Of a stretch of DNA of 64,000 nucleotides, positions 7,913 to 15,487 are shown in pieces. The stretch comes from CAYHHI01 sp964356335. GTDB lineage: Bacteria > Arandabacterota > Arandabacteria > Arandabacterales > Arandabacteraceae. A program made the translations under genes and the position numbers. Within the stretch, counting starts at the first letter, position 1; each line of letters starts with the position of its first letter. Below the pieces are notes generated by a model that saw only the letters and a list, made by a program, of their open reading frames with translations, ran no database searches and was not told where the DNA came from. The stretch spans positions 1 through 64,000 of the forward strand of contig CAYHHI010000008.1 in NCBI GenBank assembly GCA_964356335.1, given 5' to 3'.

Positions 7913-10900
7913 CTAGTTCGGGTGCGCGACTTTGCCCATAAAGAGGACGGTGTTCGCCCGATTCTCGCGGATGACAAAGAGAAACGGGCGATTGACGTCC
8001 ATATGAAACTCTTCACAATCGGTTGGGTTGCCGGTAGTGATATCGACAACTGTCACGGCTGCGGCTTCGGTTCCCGCCTCGTTCACCTTGATATAGGTGG
8101 CGTGCAGGACTCGTGAAATCCAGAGCGCGAAGTCGGCAATCCCTGAGAAGTCAGCAGTGCCAGGAACAAACGGGGTCACCATGCCCAGCGCCATCAGGGC
8201 AGGCTTGAGGTCCTGGGCGAACCTGAGCTCGAATCTGGGCATCGTGAGTATGCCGTGGCAGTGATCAAGGTCCGCAATCCACTCGTTCCATTGCGTAGTA
8301 TTGAGTTGGGAAATCAGTTCGTCGATGGTCGTTCTTCCGTACGGCAGAACGATGCTCATGCTAAAGATGCTGTCGCCGTAGGCAAGATCCACCATCTGGA
8401 AGCCGTCATAGTTCGGATACGGGGAGTACTCCGAGTAGTACTCGAAGTCATCGAGGTTGATTTGCCCCGGCTCGGGGTCAGGTCCGGGGCGCTTCATCAT
8501 CTTACAGAGCTGGCGTGAACCGTTGGGCAGCGTGAACCACCCATCCCGCGTGTAAGTCGGATCGAACTCTTTCCTCCATCGCCCGAGGAAGTAAATGGCA
8601 TCCACGAGCATAAGCCTGGTCAGAGGATCGCCGGGCGTCGGGACAATCTCCGGAATCTTGCCGTGGGTCCTGTCGTTGACCCAAGCGTTTATGGAATCTG
8701 GGGAACCATAAGGATCGCCGGCAAAATCGACATCGCGGACTTCAGCGTTGAAATAGGTCCGGCATGCATCCAAGAACGGCTGCTTGAACGTTGCTCCGCT
8801 CTGGCACCAGGCGGAGTTGGCCACCTCGAACCGCACTTCGGGGTCGAGCGAGGTGAGAAGCTCCGTAAGCTCTCGGTAGACCTCGTCCGCCCCTGGCACG
8901 CTGTGCCCCGCAAGCCCAAGTACCGATAGCATCTCATCCCGAGTCGTGCCTCGCGCGCCATTCACTGTCATGCCCAGTGCAAGCGATATGCTTAGTGGCG
9001 AGGCGACAGCATTGCTGTCCGGGAACTCTCTCACGAGTTCCTTCAAAATGCCGAAGCCCAACCCGTTTATGCCCTCGACGAGCTCGTCTCGCGAGGTGGG
9101 CGTGCCGTCAGGGTAGTCGTGGCTCGTCACCGTCAGGGAACCCAGCGCGTAACCCACTCCTCCGTTGGTGTCCTTGACCGCGAGCTTGATAGTCTTCACT
9201 CCTGTCCAGGCATACTGGTGTGAGGCAGTCCTGGCAGTCGACCAATCCGTGTCCCAGGTCCCGTCGCCTTCCCAATCCCACCGCACCACGAGGGCCGATG
9301 CCGGGTCCTCAGCGTCCGACGAGGCCGAAGCATCAAACTGGAACAGGGTTTCGACAGACCCAGCAAGGGGGTCGATCACAAAAGATGCCACCGGGTTGGC
9401 AGCGACGATCAAGGTCCTGGAAGTCTCGGCAGTCACCTCCCAGGAGTCCTTGACCTGGAGCTTCACCGTCTTCGTTCCCGGAGTGGTGAACTTGTGCGAG
9501 GCCCTTTTCTGGGAAGTCCAATTGGTATCCCACGTGCCGTCTCCTTCCCAATCCCATCGGACTTGGAGGTTGCTGGCGACGTCGTCTGAATCTGACGAGG
9601 CCGACGCGTCAAAACGAAATATCGTGTCCTGGCTGCCGGTCACCGGACTCACGGTGAATGCCGCAATGGGCGCGGCGTTGTACGTTGTCACTTCGAGAGT
9701 GCTCGTAGTGTCAGCGGTGCCTCCCCGCGTATCCTTCACCTGGAGCCTGACCGTCTTGGTGCCAAGGTTCTGCCCATAACCGACCGACGTGGTCTTCTGC
9801 GTCGTCCAGGCTCTATCCCAGATGCCGTCGTCCTGCCAGTCCCAGCGCACTTGAAGCGCTGATGAAGGATCGTCGGGGTCGGATGAGGCCGAGGCATCGA
9901 AGTGAAACTGAGTGTGAGCATTGCCTGTCAGGGGCGTGATCGTAAACGCGGCCGTAGGCAGATTGTTAGGGGCAAGCACCCACACGGACCTCGTAGTCTC
10001 GCCCTTCAGATTCTCGGTATCCTTAACCTGCAGCCTCACGGGCTTTGCCCCAAGCGAGTCGAATTGGTGGGCCGCGGTCTTCGTTGTCGTCCACGCGCAA
10101 TCCCAGGAATTGTCGCTCTCCCAGTCCCACCTGACGACGAGCAGGGATTCAGGGTCTTGGTAGTCCGACGAGGTGGAGGCATCGAACTGGAAGACAGTTT
10201 CTATGCCGCCCGTATCCGGCTCCACTGTAAAGGCCGCGATCGGAGGTGTATTGTACCCGGGCATGATCACCGTGCCCGTTGTGTCATCGGTCAGGCCGGC
10301 GGTGTCCTTCACAAGCAGCCTGACAGTCTTGTTTCCATTCGTACTGTAAGCGTGGTCCGCCGTCTTGACGGCGGACCAATTGGTGTCCCAAGTCCCGTCA
10401 TTCTCCCAGTCCCACCGCACAAGCAGGCTGGATTGCTCATCCTCGACGTCCGAGCTTGCGGAAGCATCGAAGTGAAAGACGATGAGGCTGGGTCCTGAGG
10501 GAGGAGTCACTGTGAACGATGCCGTGGGAGGAGCATTATTGTCGGTGACGTGGATGGTTCGGGTTGTGTCGTCGATGGTTCCCAGCGAGCTTTTTACCAG
10601 CAACCTTATGGTTTTGGCTCCCTCCGTAGAGTATTGGTGTGAGAGGATCTTGGTTGTCGACCAGTCGGTGTCCCAGGCTCCGTCGTCCTCCCAGTCCCAC
10701 CGCACCTCGACCAGCGCATCGAGCTCGGAGCCTTCACCCTGGCGATTGTGGCTCCCGTTTGCATCGAAGTGAAAGACAGTACCAGTGGGTCCCCAAATCG
10801 GAGTCACTGTGAAGGATGCCAAGGGTGGAGCGTTGCCATTTGTGACCTCAACGGTTCGCGACGCGTCGCCGGTAGCGGCCCGCCTGTCACAGACCATCAA

Positions 10901-11779
10901 TTTCGCAGTCTTGGGTCCCGCGATAGCATATTGGTGCAAGGTGATCTTGGTTGTGGACCCATCGGTGTCCCAAGTTCCATCGCCTTCCCAATCCCACCGT
11001 ACCACTAGGAGAGAACAGGCATCCTCCGCGTCCGTGCACGCGGAAGCGTCAAAATGGAAAACCGTCCACGGCGGGCCGGTTCCGGGGGTCACTGTGAAGG
11101 AGGCTATCGGTGGCACATTGAGACCCGAAACGGTCACCGTGCGCGACGTGTCATCCTGGGCGCCTTCGCCATCCTTGGCAGAGAGGGTCACGGTCTTGAC
11201 CCCAACCTCGGTGTAGTAGTGCGAGGCCGTTTTCTCAGCGGACCAGCCAGTGTCCCAGGTCCCGTCAGACTCCCAGTCCCACCTCACTAAGAGCGCGGAC
11301 GAGGAACCCTCCGCATCCGAGCACTCTGATGCATCAAAATGGAAGAGCGTGCCCGTTGTGCCCGTGTCGGGGCTCACTGTGAAAGAAGCCGCCGGCATGT
11401 TGGAGCCCGAAACGCTCACTGTCTGGGAGGTGCTATCCGTAGCGCCTGCACGATCCTTGACCGAGAGCGTGATCGTCTTGGTCCCAACATCCGTGTATCT
11501 GTGCGATGCGGTTTTGACGGCAGACCAATCCATGTCCCAGGTCCCGTCGGATTCCCAGTCCCACCGCACCTGAAGTGCTGACGAGGAATCCTCGGCGTCG
11601 GACGAGCCCGACCCGTCGGCGAGAAACAACGTTCCGGGTGTGCCGGCTGAAGGGGTTACGGTGAAAGACGCCGTGGGGGCAACGTTGGGACATTCGGGGT
11701 TTTCCCTGTCGCAACATGAGGCGAGAGCGAGTAAGCCCGCCGCGATGAGCGCGGCTCCGAAGGCCCGTTTCGTTACCAT
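7913..11779 (-). CDS. Lipoprotein with nine PKD domains and a C-terminal serpin
   Basis: The start at 11779 gives a lipoprotein signal (MVTKRAFGAALIAAGLLALA then SC, a lipobox cysteine) with GAGGT 6 bases upstream. An upstream in-frame codon at 11914 lacks this logic. Nine PKD-like repeats of about 95 residues follow, each with (A)SFTV.P..G, then F.FDAS.SSD and VRWDWE.DGTWDT.WS, then a KT..H.Y...G.KT..L.VKD close. The last 390 residues are a full serpin: the shutter region, then the hinge VNEAGTEAAAVTVV, and the C-terminal NRPFLFVIRENRANTVLFMG. A hinge rich in small residues predicts an inhibitory, loop-inserting serpin. Counting from the hinge Gly as P15 puts P1-P1' near Gly-Asn. The protein is probably anchored in the outer membrane, with the serpin held away from the surface by the PKD stalk. 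Confidence 0.93.
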   Translation of the reverse strand: MVTKRAFGAALIAAGLLALASCCDRENPECPNVAPTASFTVTPSAGTPGTLFLADGSGSSDAEDSSSALQVRWDWESDGTWDMDWSAVKTASHRYTDVGTKTITLSVKDRAGATDSTSQTVSVSGSNMPAASFTVSPDTGTTGTLFHFDASECSDAEGSSSALLVRWDWESDGTWDTGWSAEKTASHYYTEVGVKTVTLSAKDGEGAQDDTSRTVTVSGLNVPPIASFTVTPGTGPPWTVFHFDASACTDAEDACSLLVVRWDWEGDGTWDTDGSTTKITLHQYAIAGPKTAKLMVCDRRAATGDASRTVEVTNGNAPPLASFTVTPIWGPTGTVFHFDANGSHNRQGEGSELDALVEVRWDWEDDGAWDTDWSTTKILSHQYSTEGAKTIRLLVKSSLGTIDDTTRTIHVTDNNAPPTASFTVTPPSGPSLIVFHFDASASSDVEDEQSSLLVRWDWENDGTWDTNWSAVKTADHAYSTNGNKTVRLLVKDTAGLTDDTTGTVIMPGYNTPPIAAFTVEPDTGGIETVFQFDASTSSDYQDPESLLVVRWDWESDNSWDCAWTTTKTAAHQFDSLGAKPVRLQVKDTENLKGETTRSVWVLAPNNLPTAAFTITPLTGNAHTQFHFDASASSDPDDPSSALQVRWDWQDDGIWDRAWTTQKTTSVGYGQNLGTKTVRLQVKDTRGGTADTTSTLEVTTYNAAPIAAFTVSPVTGSQDTIFRFDASASSDSDDVASNLQVRWDWEGDGTWDTNWTSQKRASHKFTTPGTKTVKLQVKDSWEVTAETSRTLIVAANPVASFVIDPLAGSVETLFQFDASASSDAEDPASALVVRWDWEGDGTWDTDWSTARTASHQYAWTGVKTIKLAVKDTNGGVGYALGSLTVTSHDYPDGTPTSRDELVEGINGLGFGILKELVREFPDSNAVASPLSISLALGMTVNGARGTTRDEMLSVLGLAGHSVPGADEVYRELTELLTSLDPEVRFEVANSAWCQSGATFKQPFLDACRTYFNAEVRDVDFAGDPYGSPDSINAWVNDRTHGKIPEIVPTPGDPLTRLMLVDAIYFLGRWRKEFDPTYTRDGWFTLPNGSRQLCKMMKRPGPDPEPGQINLDDFEYYSEYSPYPNYDGFQMVDLAYGDSIFSMSIVLPYGRTTIDELISQLNTTQWNEWIADLDHCHGILTMPRFELRFAQDLKPALMALGMVTPFVPGTADFSGIADFALWISRVLHATYIKVNEAGTEAAAVTVVDITTGNPTDCEEFHMDVNRPFLFVIRENRANTVLFMGKVAHPN
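9120..11686 (-). repeat. Nine tandem PKD-coding repeats
   Basis: Nine degenerate units of about 280-300 bp lie inside the serpin gene. They show as recurring blocks such as CCCAATCCCACCG and GAAAACCGT-type segments on the plus strand. The encoded copies differ in sequence but keep the tryptophans of the RWDWE.DGTWD block. This points to internal duplication followed by divergence. The DNA-level copies could recombine or confuse assembly. Confidence 0.85.
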
Positions 11780-12130
11780 CGTGGACCTCGTTGCCGGGAA
11801 GCCCCGTGCGGTCTTATTCAGGCCGTATGCCCCGCAGGCAATCCCGGAGGCTAGCACAGAATCTGTGGAACGGGCACGAGCAAGCAACCCGCGCCTCTCA
11901 GCCTGCGAGAACACTATACCACGGGCGGGGGTGGTCTGTCAATCGCGGCAGTAAGCTGAAACGGCGCGACGCTTGACTTTGTGGGAACTTCTGTGCGGGG
12001 GGTGCGCGAATTCCACCGGGACCCACCAAATGAGAGGATTCCCGGTGCCGAGTAGGGCACGGGGAGGTCTCTAATGTGCCCACCCCAACGTCGGTCTTGT
12101 GCGGCCGAGCCACGCTCCCAGACATGTAAC
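11780..12130. other. Intergenic, no gene supported
   Basis: This is the leader of the serpin gene and the space before the tRNA-like fragment. I see no gene. A segment at about 12003-12035 (minus-strand TCCCGGTGGAATTCGCGC) is faintly like the R3 repeat core but too diverged to call. Confidence 0.4.
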
Positions 12131-12156
12131 TGGCTCCTCGGGCAGGACTCGAACCC
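12131..12156 (-). repeat. Truncated tRNA-Asn-like 3' end (R1 partial copy D)
   Basis: On the minus strand the sequence GGGTTCGAGTCCTGCCCGAG then GAGCCA gives a T-loop (TTCGAGT), the 3' acceptor strand CCGAGGA, a discriminator G and CCA. It matches the usual end of bacterial tRNA-Asn. No D-arm, anticodon arm or 5' acceptor strand exists upstream, so it is not a tRNA gene. The preceding ATGTAACTGGCTCCTCGGGC is nearly identical to the edge of R1 copy A (ATGTGACTGGCTCCTCGGGC). This kind of fragment is what integrative elements leave at tRNA attachment sites. It lies 45 bp past the M28 peptidase stop. Confidence 0.6.
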
Positions 12157-12200
12157 GGCGATACAGAGCTCGGCGCAGCGTCGGTATCTACTATTAGGCC

Positions 12201-14735
12201 TTATCGCACAAGAACAACTTTGGTTGCCGGGCCGCGCCCCTGGGTCTTGACGAAATAGATTCCCGGGCTAACCTCTCGGCCGGAGGCATCCTCGCCACGC
12301 CAGACAGCACTGGCCACGCCCTTGGCGACCGACGGTGGGATTGTTCTCACAAGTCTCCCCGTGACATCATAGATCTCTATCGGACGGGCCGCGACCCTGC
12401 CGGCAGCCATCTCGATTGAAATCTCACCCCGGCCGGGATTGGGACTGACTCTGAGTCGTCCATCTGCCATGACGTCCGGGACAGAAGTAGTTACAGTATC
12501 GAGCCGGGCTTTCTCGGCAAGCATCGCCACAGCACCCTTCACAACCTGAGTGTAGAAACCGAAATTGAGAGTCGAGATGCGATCGGTGGTTCTATGGTAA
12601 TAAGGGTTATTCGGCTCCATGTCCTCGATACCGCAGAACGCGCAATAGCCGTTGTCCCAGAAAGACTTTTGATCACTGGATGCCATGTTAGGTATATAGC
12701 GCTTGAGCACGGCCAGCCCGGGAACATAGAGACCTGCCGCGGCTTCATAGGTGTCAGCCATCCAGGCCGAGGGGCCGTCATAGATTATGTCGATATTCTC
12801 GGGAGAGACATCGACATAGCCGATCATGTCGAAGCTCAGAGCCCCGACTATCGAATCTCCTCGTTCACGGGCCTTCCTGGCGTAGGCCCCACTTCCCACC
12901 AGTCCCTGCTCCTCCCGTGAGAAGCATACGAACTTGAGAGTTGCTTCAAAATGCTGGTTCCTGAGCACCCTCGCGGCCTCCACCGCAGCTATTGTGGCAG
13001 TGCCATTGTCATCGGCTCCGGGCGCATACGTATAAGGCGATTGCGATGTGTCGTCATAGTGACCGCAGATTACGTATATCTCCTCTGGGTCAGTGGTTCC
13101 AGGTATGGTTGCCACCACGTTGACGTCACCTGCATGGATATTGTCATACTGGGAAACCCAGGTCATGCCGCCATCGGTTGAATGGAGAATTATGGCGTTC
13201 CCGACCATCCACCCATCGCTGGAATTGGCGAAGCAGATATTCGTGAGCTCGTAGTTGATGTAGGGGCTAAGATCACTCCATGATGCTCCGCCATCGTAGG
13301 TCTTGAGGGCCGTTCCCCCATAGCCGCAAATCCAGCCGAGTGACGCGTTAAGGAAGAAGACGCCATACAGGTCATTCGAGACCGGCGAGATCATCTTCTG
13401 CCACGCAGCTCCATCAGTGGTTCTGAGGATGACGCCTGAGGTTCCTACAATGCACCCCGAGGTTGCGCTCGTCAAACAGATATCAAGCAGGCCCGTGGTC
13501 ACCGGACTCGACACAGTCTGCCAGCTCGAACCTCCGTTGGTTGTCTTTCGGATCACTCCCCCATCGCCGACCACCCAACCCTGGGTAGCACTCGCAAACC
13601 AAACAGCAGTGAAGTTCGCCGTTGTACCACTGGTGAGCTTAGTCCAGGTGTGCCCCCCATCGGATGATTTGAGGATCGTGCCGCTCATGCCGCACGCGTA
13701 GCCGACGAGCGAATCAACGAAGAAAATCTCACGCAGATCGTTTGACACGGGAGTGGTCGCCTTCTGCCAGGTCGATCCATCCTCGGTCAGGAGTATGGTG
13801 CCACCGCCCCCTGCGATCCAGCCGGTCTCGTTATCCAGCATGAACACGGAGGTCAGGGCGGCGCTGGTGTTATCTTCCTGCTTATCCCAGACCTGGCCCC
13901 CATCGTCAGTATGCAGTATCATGGAACCGCCAATTGCCCAACCGGTGAGGTTGTCCACAGGGAAATCCACCGACTGCATATACTTTCGGAAATTGAAGTA
14001 GTCATACTCGGCCTGGATGCCCATGCCCTCGAACTGTTCCTTGAGCCACTGCGCGGCCTGCCTACATCCGTACTCAGTGGAGTACCTTGTGCTTATGGTG
14101 TAGGGCACGCCGCCTATCGTGACCTGATGCTCACCCGAAAGGCCGCCGAGGTAGTTGTACAGGCTTGCCTGAGAGACCGAGTCGACCAGGGCTTGAATCT
14201 GCTGGCTGTAACTGAGGGTCTCGTAGGCCGGTGCTTCCGCCGCCATCTGCTCGGCACGGAGCGGCAGCCCAGCCTCGGACGGTAAAGGCAGCATCTGCTT
14301 GGCCGGAAGTCCATGAACGCCGGCAGCATCCTCGGGTTTAACGGAAACCAGATAGAACGAGCCATCCTCGCGGATGATCTCTGACACTTGCTGGACCGTA
14401 GCGAGATCGGCGCCTCGTACCTTGGGCACAAGGTAGATCTCCAGGTTGCTCACATCGCCGATCAGAACCGAGTAAGCGATACCTTGGGCCTCAAGTGACC
14501 GCAGTCCCTGAGGCCAGGCGTAGAAGAACCCCTCTTTCTCCCCCTTACCGGCAAGCCTGAGGTAGCCCTCGTTCTGGGCAAGCCTAAAGGACCTGAGATT
14601 GGCTTGGATATCACTTGCCTTTACCTCAATAAGGCCAGGTTTTCCCACTGCCCCAGAGCTGACCCCCGCTATGCCAATGAGTGCAAGCAATGCCAAAATC
14701 GATACGACTCCCGCTGTTTTGCGCTTCGATGCCAT
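12201..14735 (-). CDS. Secreted M28 metallopeptidase with nested Ycf48-like propeller
   Basis: The start at 14735 has AAGGAGG 6 bases upstream and opens a signal peptide (SILALLALIGIAGVSSG). Residues 185-255 begin an M28 fold (STRYSTEYGCRQAAQWLKEQ). A propeller of BNR/Ycf48 blades (residues 256-530, repeats such as GWIAGGGGTILLTEDGSTW) follows. The peptidase core then resumes with the metal ligands H559, D575, E608/E609, D636 and H714 (GHYDD, GADDNG, SREEQG, FDMIGY, YYHRTTD). The C terminus is a FlgD-like sorting domain (RVSPNPGRGE ... DVTGRLVRTI ... SPGIYFVKTQ ... VVLVR). Such zinc aminopeptidases release amino acids from exported peptides. The propeller inserted within the peptidase domain is unusual. 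Confidence 0.92.
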   Translation of the reverse strand: MASKRKTAGVVSILALLALIGIAGVSSGAVGKPGLIEVKASDIQANLRSFRLAQNEGYLRLAGKGEKEGFFYAWPQGLRSLEAQGIAYSVLIGDVSNLEIYLVPKVRGADLATVQQVSEIIREDGSFYLVSVKPEDAAGVHGLPAKQMLPLPSEAGLPLRAEQMAAEAPAYETLSYSQQIQALVDSVSQASLYNYLGGLSGEHQVTIGGVPYTISTRYSTEYGCRQAAQWLKEQFEGMGIQAEYDYFNFRKYMQSVDFPVDNLTGWAIGGSMILHTDDGGQVWDKQEDNTSAALTSVFMLDNETGWIAGGGGTILLTEDGSTWQKATTPVSNDLREIFFVDSLVGYACGMSGTILKSSDGGHTWTKLTSGTTANFTAVWFASATQGWVVGDGGVIRKTTNGGSSWQTVSSPVTTGLLDICLTSATSGCIVGTSGVILRTTDGAAWQKMISPVSNDLYGVFFLNASLGWICGYGGTALKTYDGGASWSDLSPYINYELTNICFANSSDGWMVGNAIILHSTDGGMTWVSQYDNIHAGDVNVVATIPGTTDPEEIYVICGHYDDTSQSPYTYAPGADDNGTATIAAVEAARVLRNQHFEATLKFVCFSREEQGLVGSGAYARKARERGDSIVGALSFDMIGYVDVSPENIDIIYDGPSAWMADTYEAAAGLYVPGLAVLKRYIPNMASSDQKSFWDNGYCAFCGIEDMEPNNPYYHRTTDRISTLNFGFYTQVVKGAVAMLAEKARLDTVTTSVPDVMADGRLRVSPNPGRGEISIEMAAGRVAARPIEIYDVTGRLVRTIPPSVAKGVASAVWRGEDASGREVSPGIYFVKTQGRGPATKVVLVR

Positions 14736-14832
14736 CTGGCCTCCTTGATTGTTCAGATATTCCATTATACCAAACCTGGGGCTCGGCGTCAATGCGCGCA
14801 CGGCGGCGACCGGGAATGGGAACAGACATCGT

Positions 14833-14890
14833 GACCCCGATTCCCACACAAAACTCCACGGGAAGCACCCTCCAACCGCGGCTGAGACCC
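14833..14890 (-). repeat. R3 dispersed repeat, copy 1
   Basis: On the minus strand the sequence GGGTCTCAGCCGCGGTTGGA, then GCTTCCCGTGGAGTTTTGTG and TGGGAATCGGGGTC is repeated at 34916-34974 with about 52 of 59 positions matching. Just beyond it, at 14817-14837, lies TGGGAACAGACATCGTGACCC, the core shared with the R2 repeats. It occupies the leader of the M28 peptidase gene. No coding role is evident. Confidence 0.7.
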
Positions 14891-15028
14891 ATGTTGCCGG
14901 ATCGCTTCGCCCACGTAGAGGAAGATGTGCAAATAGTGCTAAAGACATCTGTGAAGTTGCCGAAAGATGGTTGTTGACAGAATGCAGATTGCCTAAACAT
15001 TGCAAACGGACACTCAGGAGGTGGCTCA

Positions 15029-15226
15029 ATGGATGTGATATTCGACATCAGGGGCGCGGCAGAGTATCTCCATATCAAGAAATGGACACTCTACCGGCTG
15101 GCCAAAAAAGGCAAAGTCCCGGGGATCAAGGTCGGCGGCCAGTGGAGATTCAAGAAGGACGTCCTTGACAACATGTTCTATGGTGAAGGCCAGAAGATAA
15201 AGAAGCGGCAGCTTCTTTCAGACTAA
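15029..15226 (+). CDS. Small excisionase/MerR-type HTH DNA-binding protein
   Basis: A 65-residue protein of the excisionase-like (BldC/MerR-fold) family. It contains RGAAEYLHIKKWTLYRLAKK, the helix-turn-helix, then GKVPGIKVGGQWRFKKDVLD, the wing, and a basic tail. AGGAGGTGG lies 5 bases upstream of the ATG, so the start is firm. A TTGACA at 14974 may be part of its promoter, though a matching -10 is poor. It is divergent from the M28 peptidase gene and may control the signalling genes that follow, but nothing in the sequence proves this. Proteins of this type usually bind DNA as regulators or recombination factors. Confidence 0.85.
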   Translation: MDVIFDIRGAAEYLHIKKWTLYRLAKKGKVPGIKVGGQWRFKKDVLDNMFYGEGQKIKKRQLLSD

Positions 15227-15427
15227 GACACCACTCAAGAGTATCACTGTAGTGGCATGTTATTGCGGGTTGCGACTGAGATGTGAGAGGGTTCTAATTT
15301 CATCGTTAGAGCCGGGCATGGGGCTCGAATTTCACCCAGTCGACAGCCCGCATAACTTTTTCTGTTCGGGATTAGAATAAGCTGCCGTTAAAGCGATGCC
15401 CGAGACTTGCCGATACTCAGTAAGGTT

Positions 15428-15453
15428 GGCAGGGGCTCGCACACCCCTCTGCC
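15428..15453 (+). terminator. Hairpin before the HEAT-repeat gene
   Basis: GGCAGGGG at 15428-15435 pairs with CCCCTCTGCC at 15444-15453, with one bulged base and an 8-base loop. No long T-run follows (GTCTTGC), so it could be a weak terminator for the HTH gene, an attenuator, or a leader structure. Its position supports a start of the next gene at 15488 rather than farther upstream. Confidence 0.4.
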
Positions 15454-15487
15454 GTCTTGCATGGAAAGGGGCGGGGAACGCCAGATC

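Noticed and set aside
9165..11581. Long plus-strand frames opposite the serpin gene
   Set aside because: They are antisense shadows of the PKD repeats, with serine- and valine-rich low complexity and no ribosome binding sites.
12131..12156. A complete tRNA-Asn gene
   Set aside because: Only the T-loop and 3' acceptor strand match. The D-arm, anticodon arm and 5' acceptor strand cannot be found within 100 bp.
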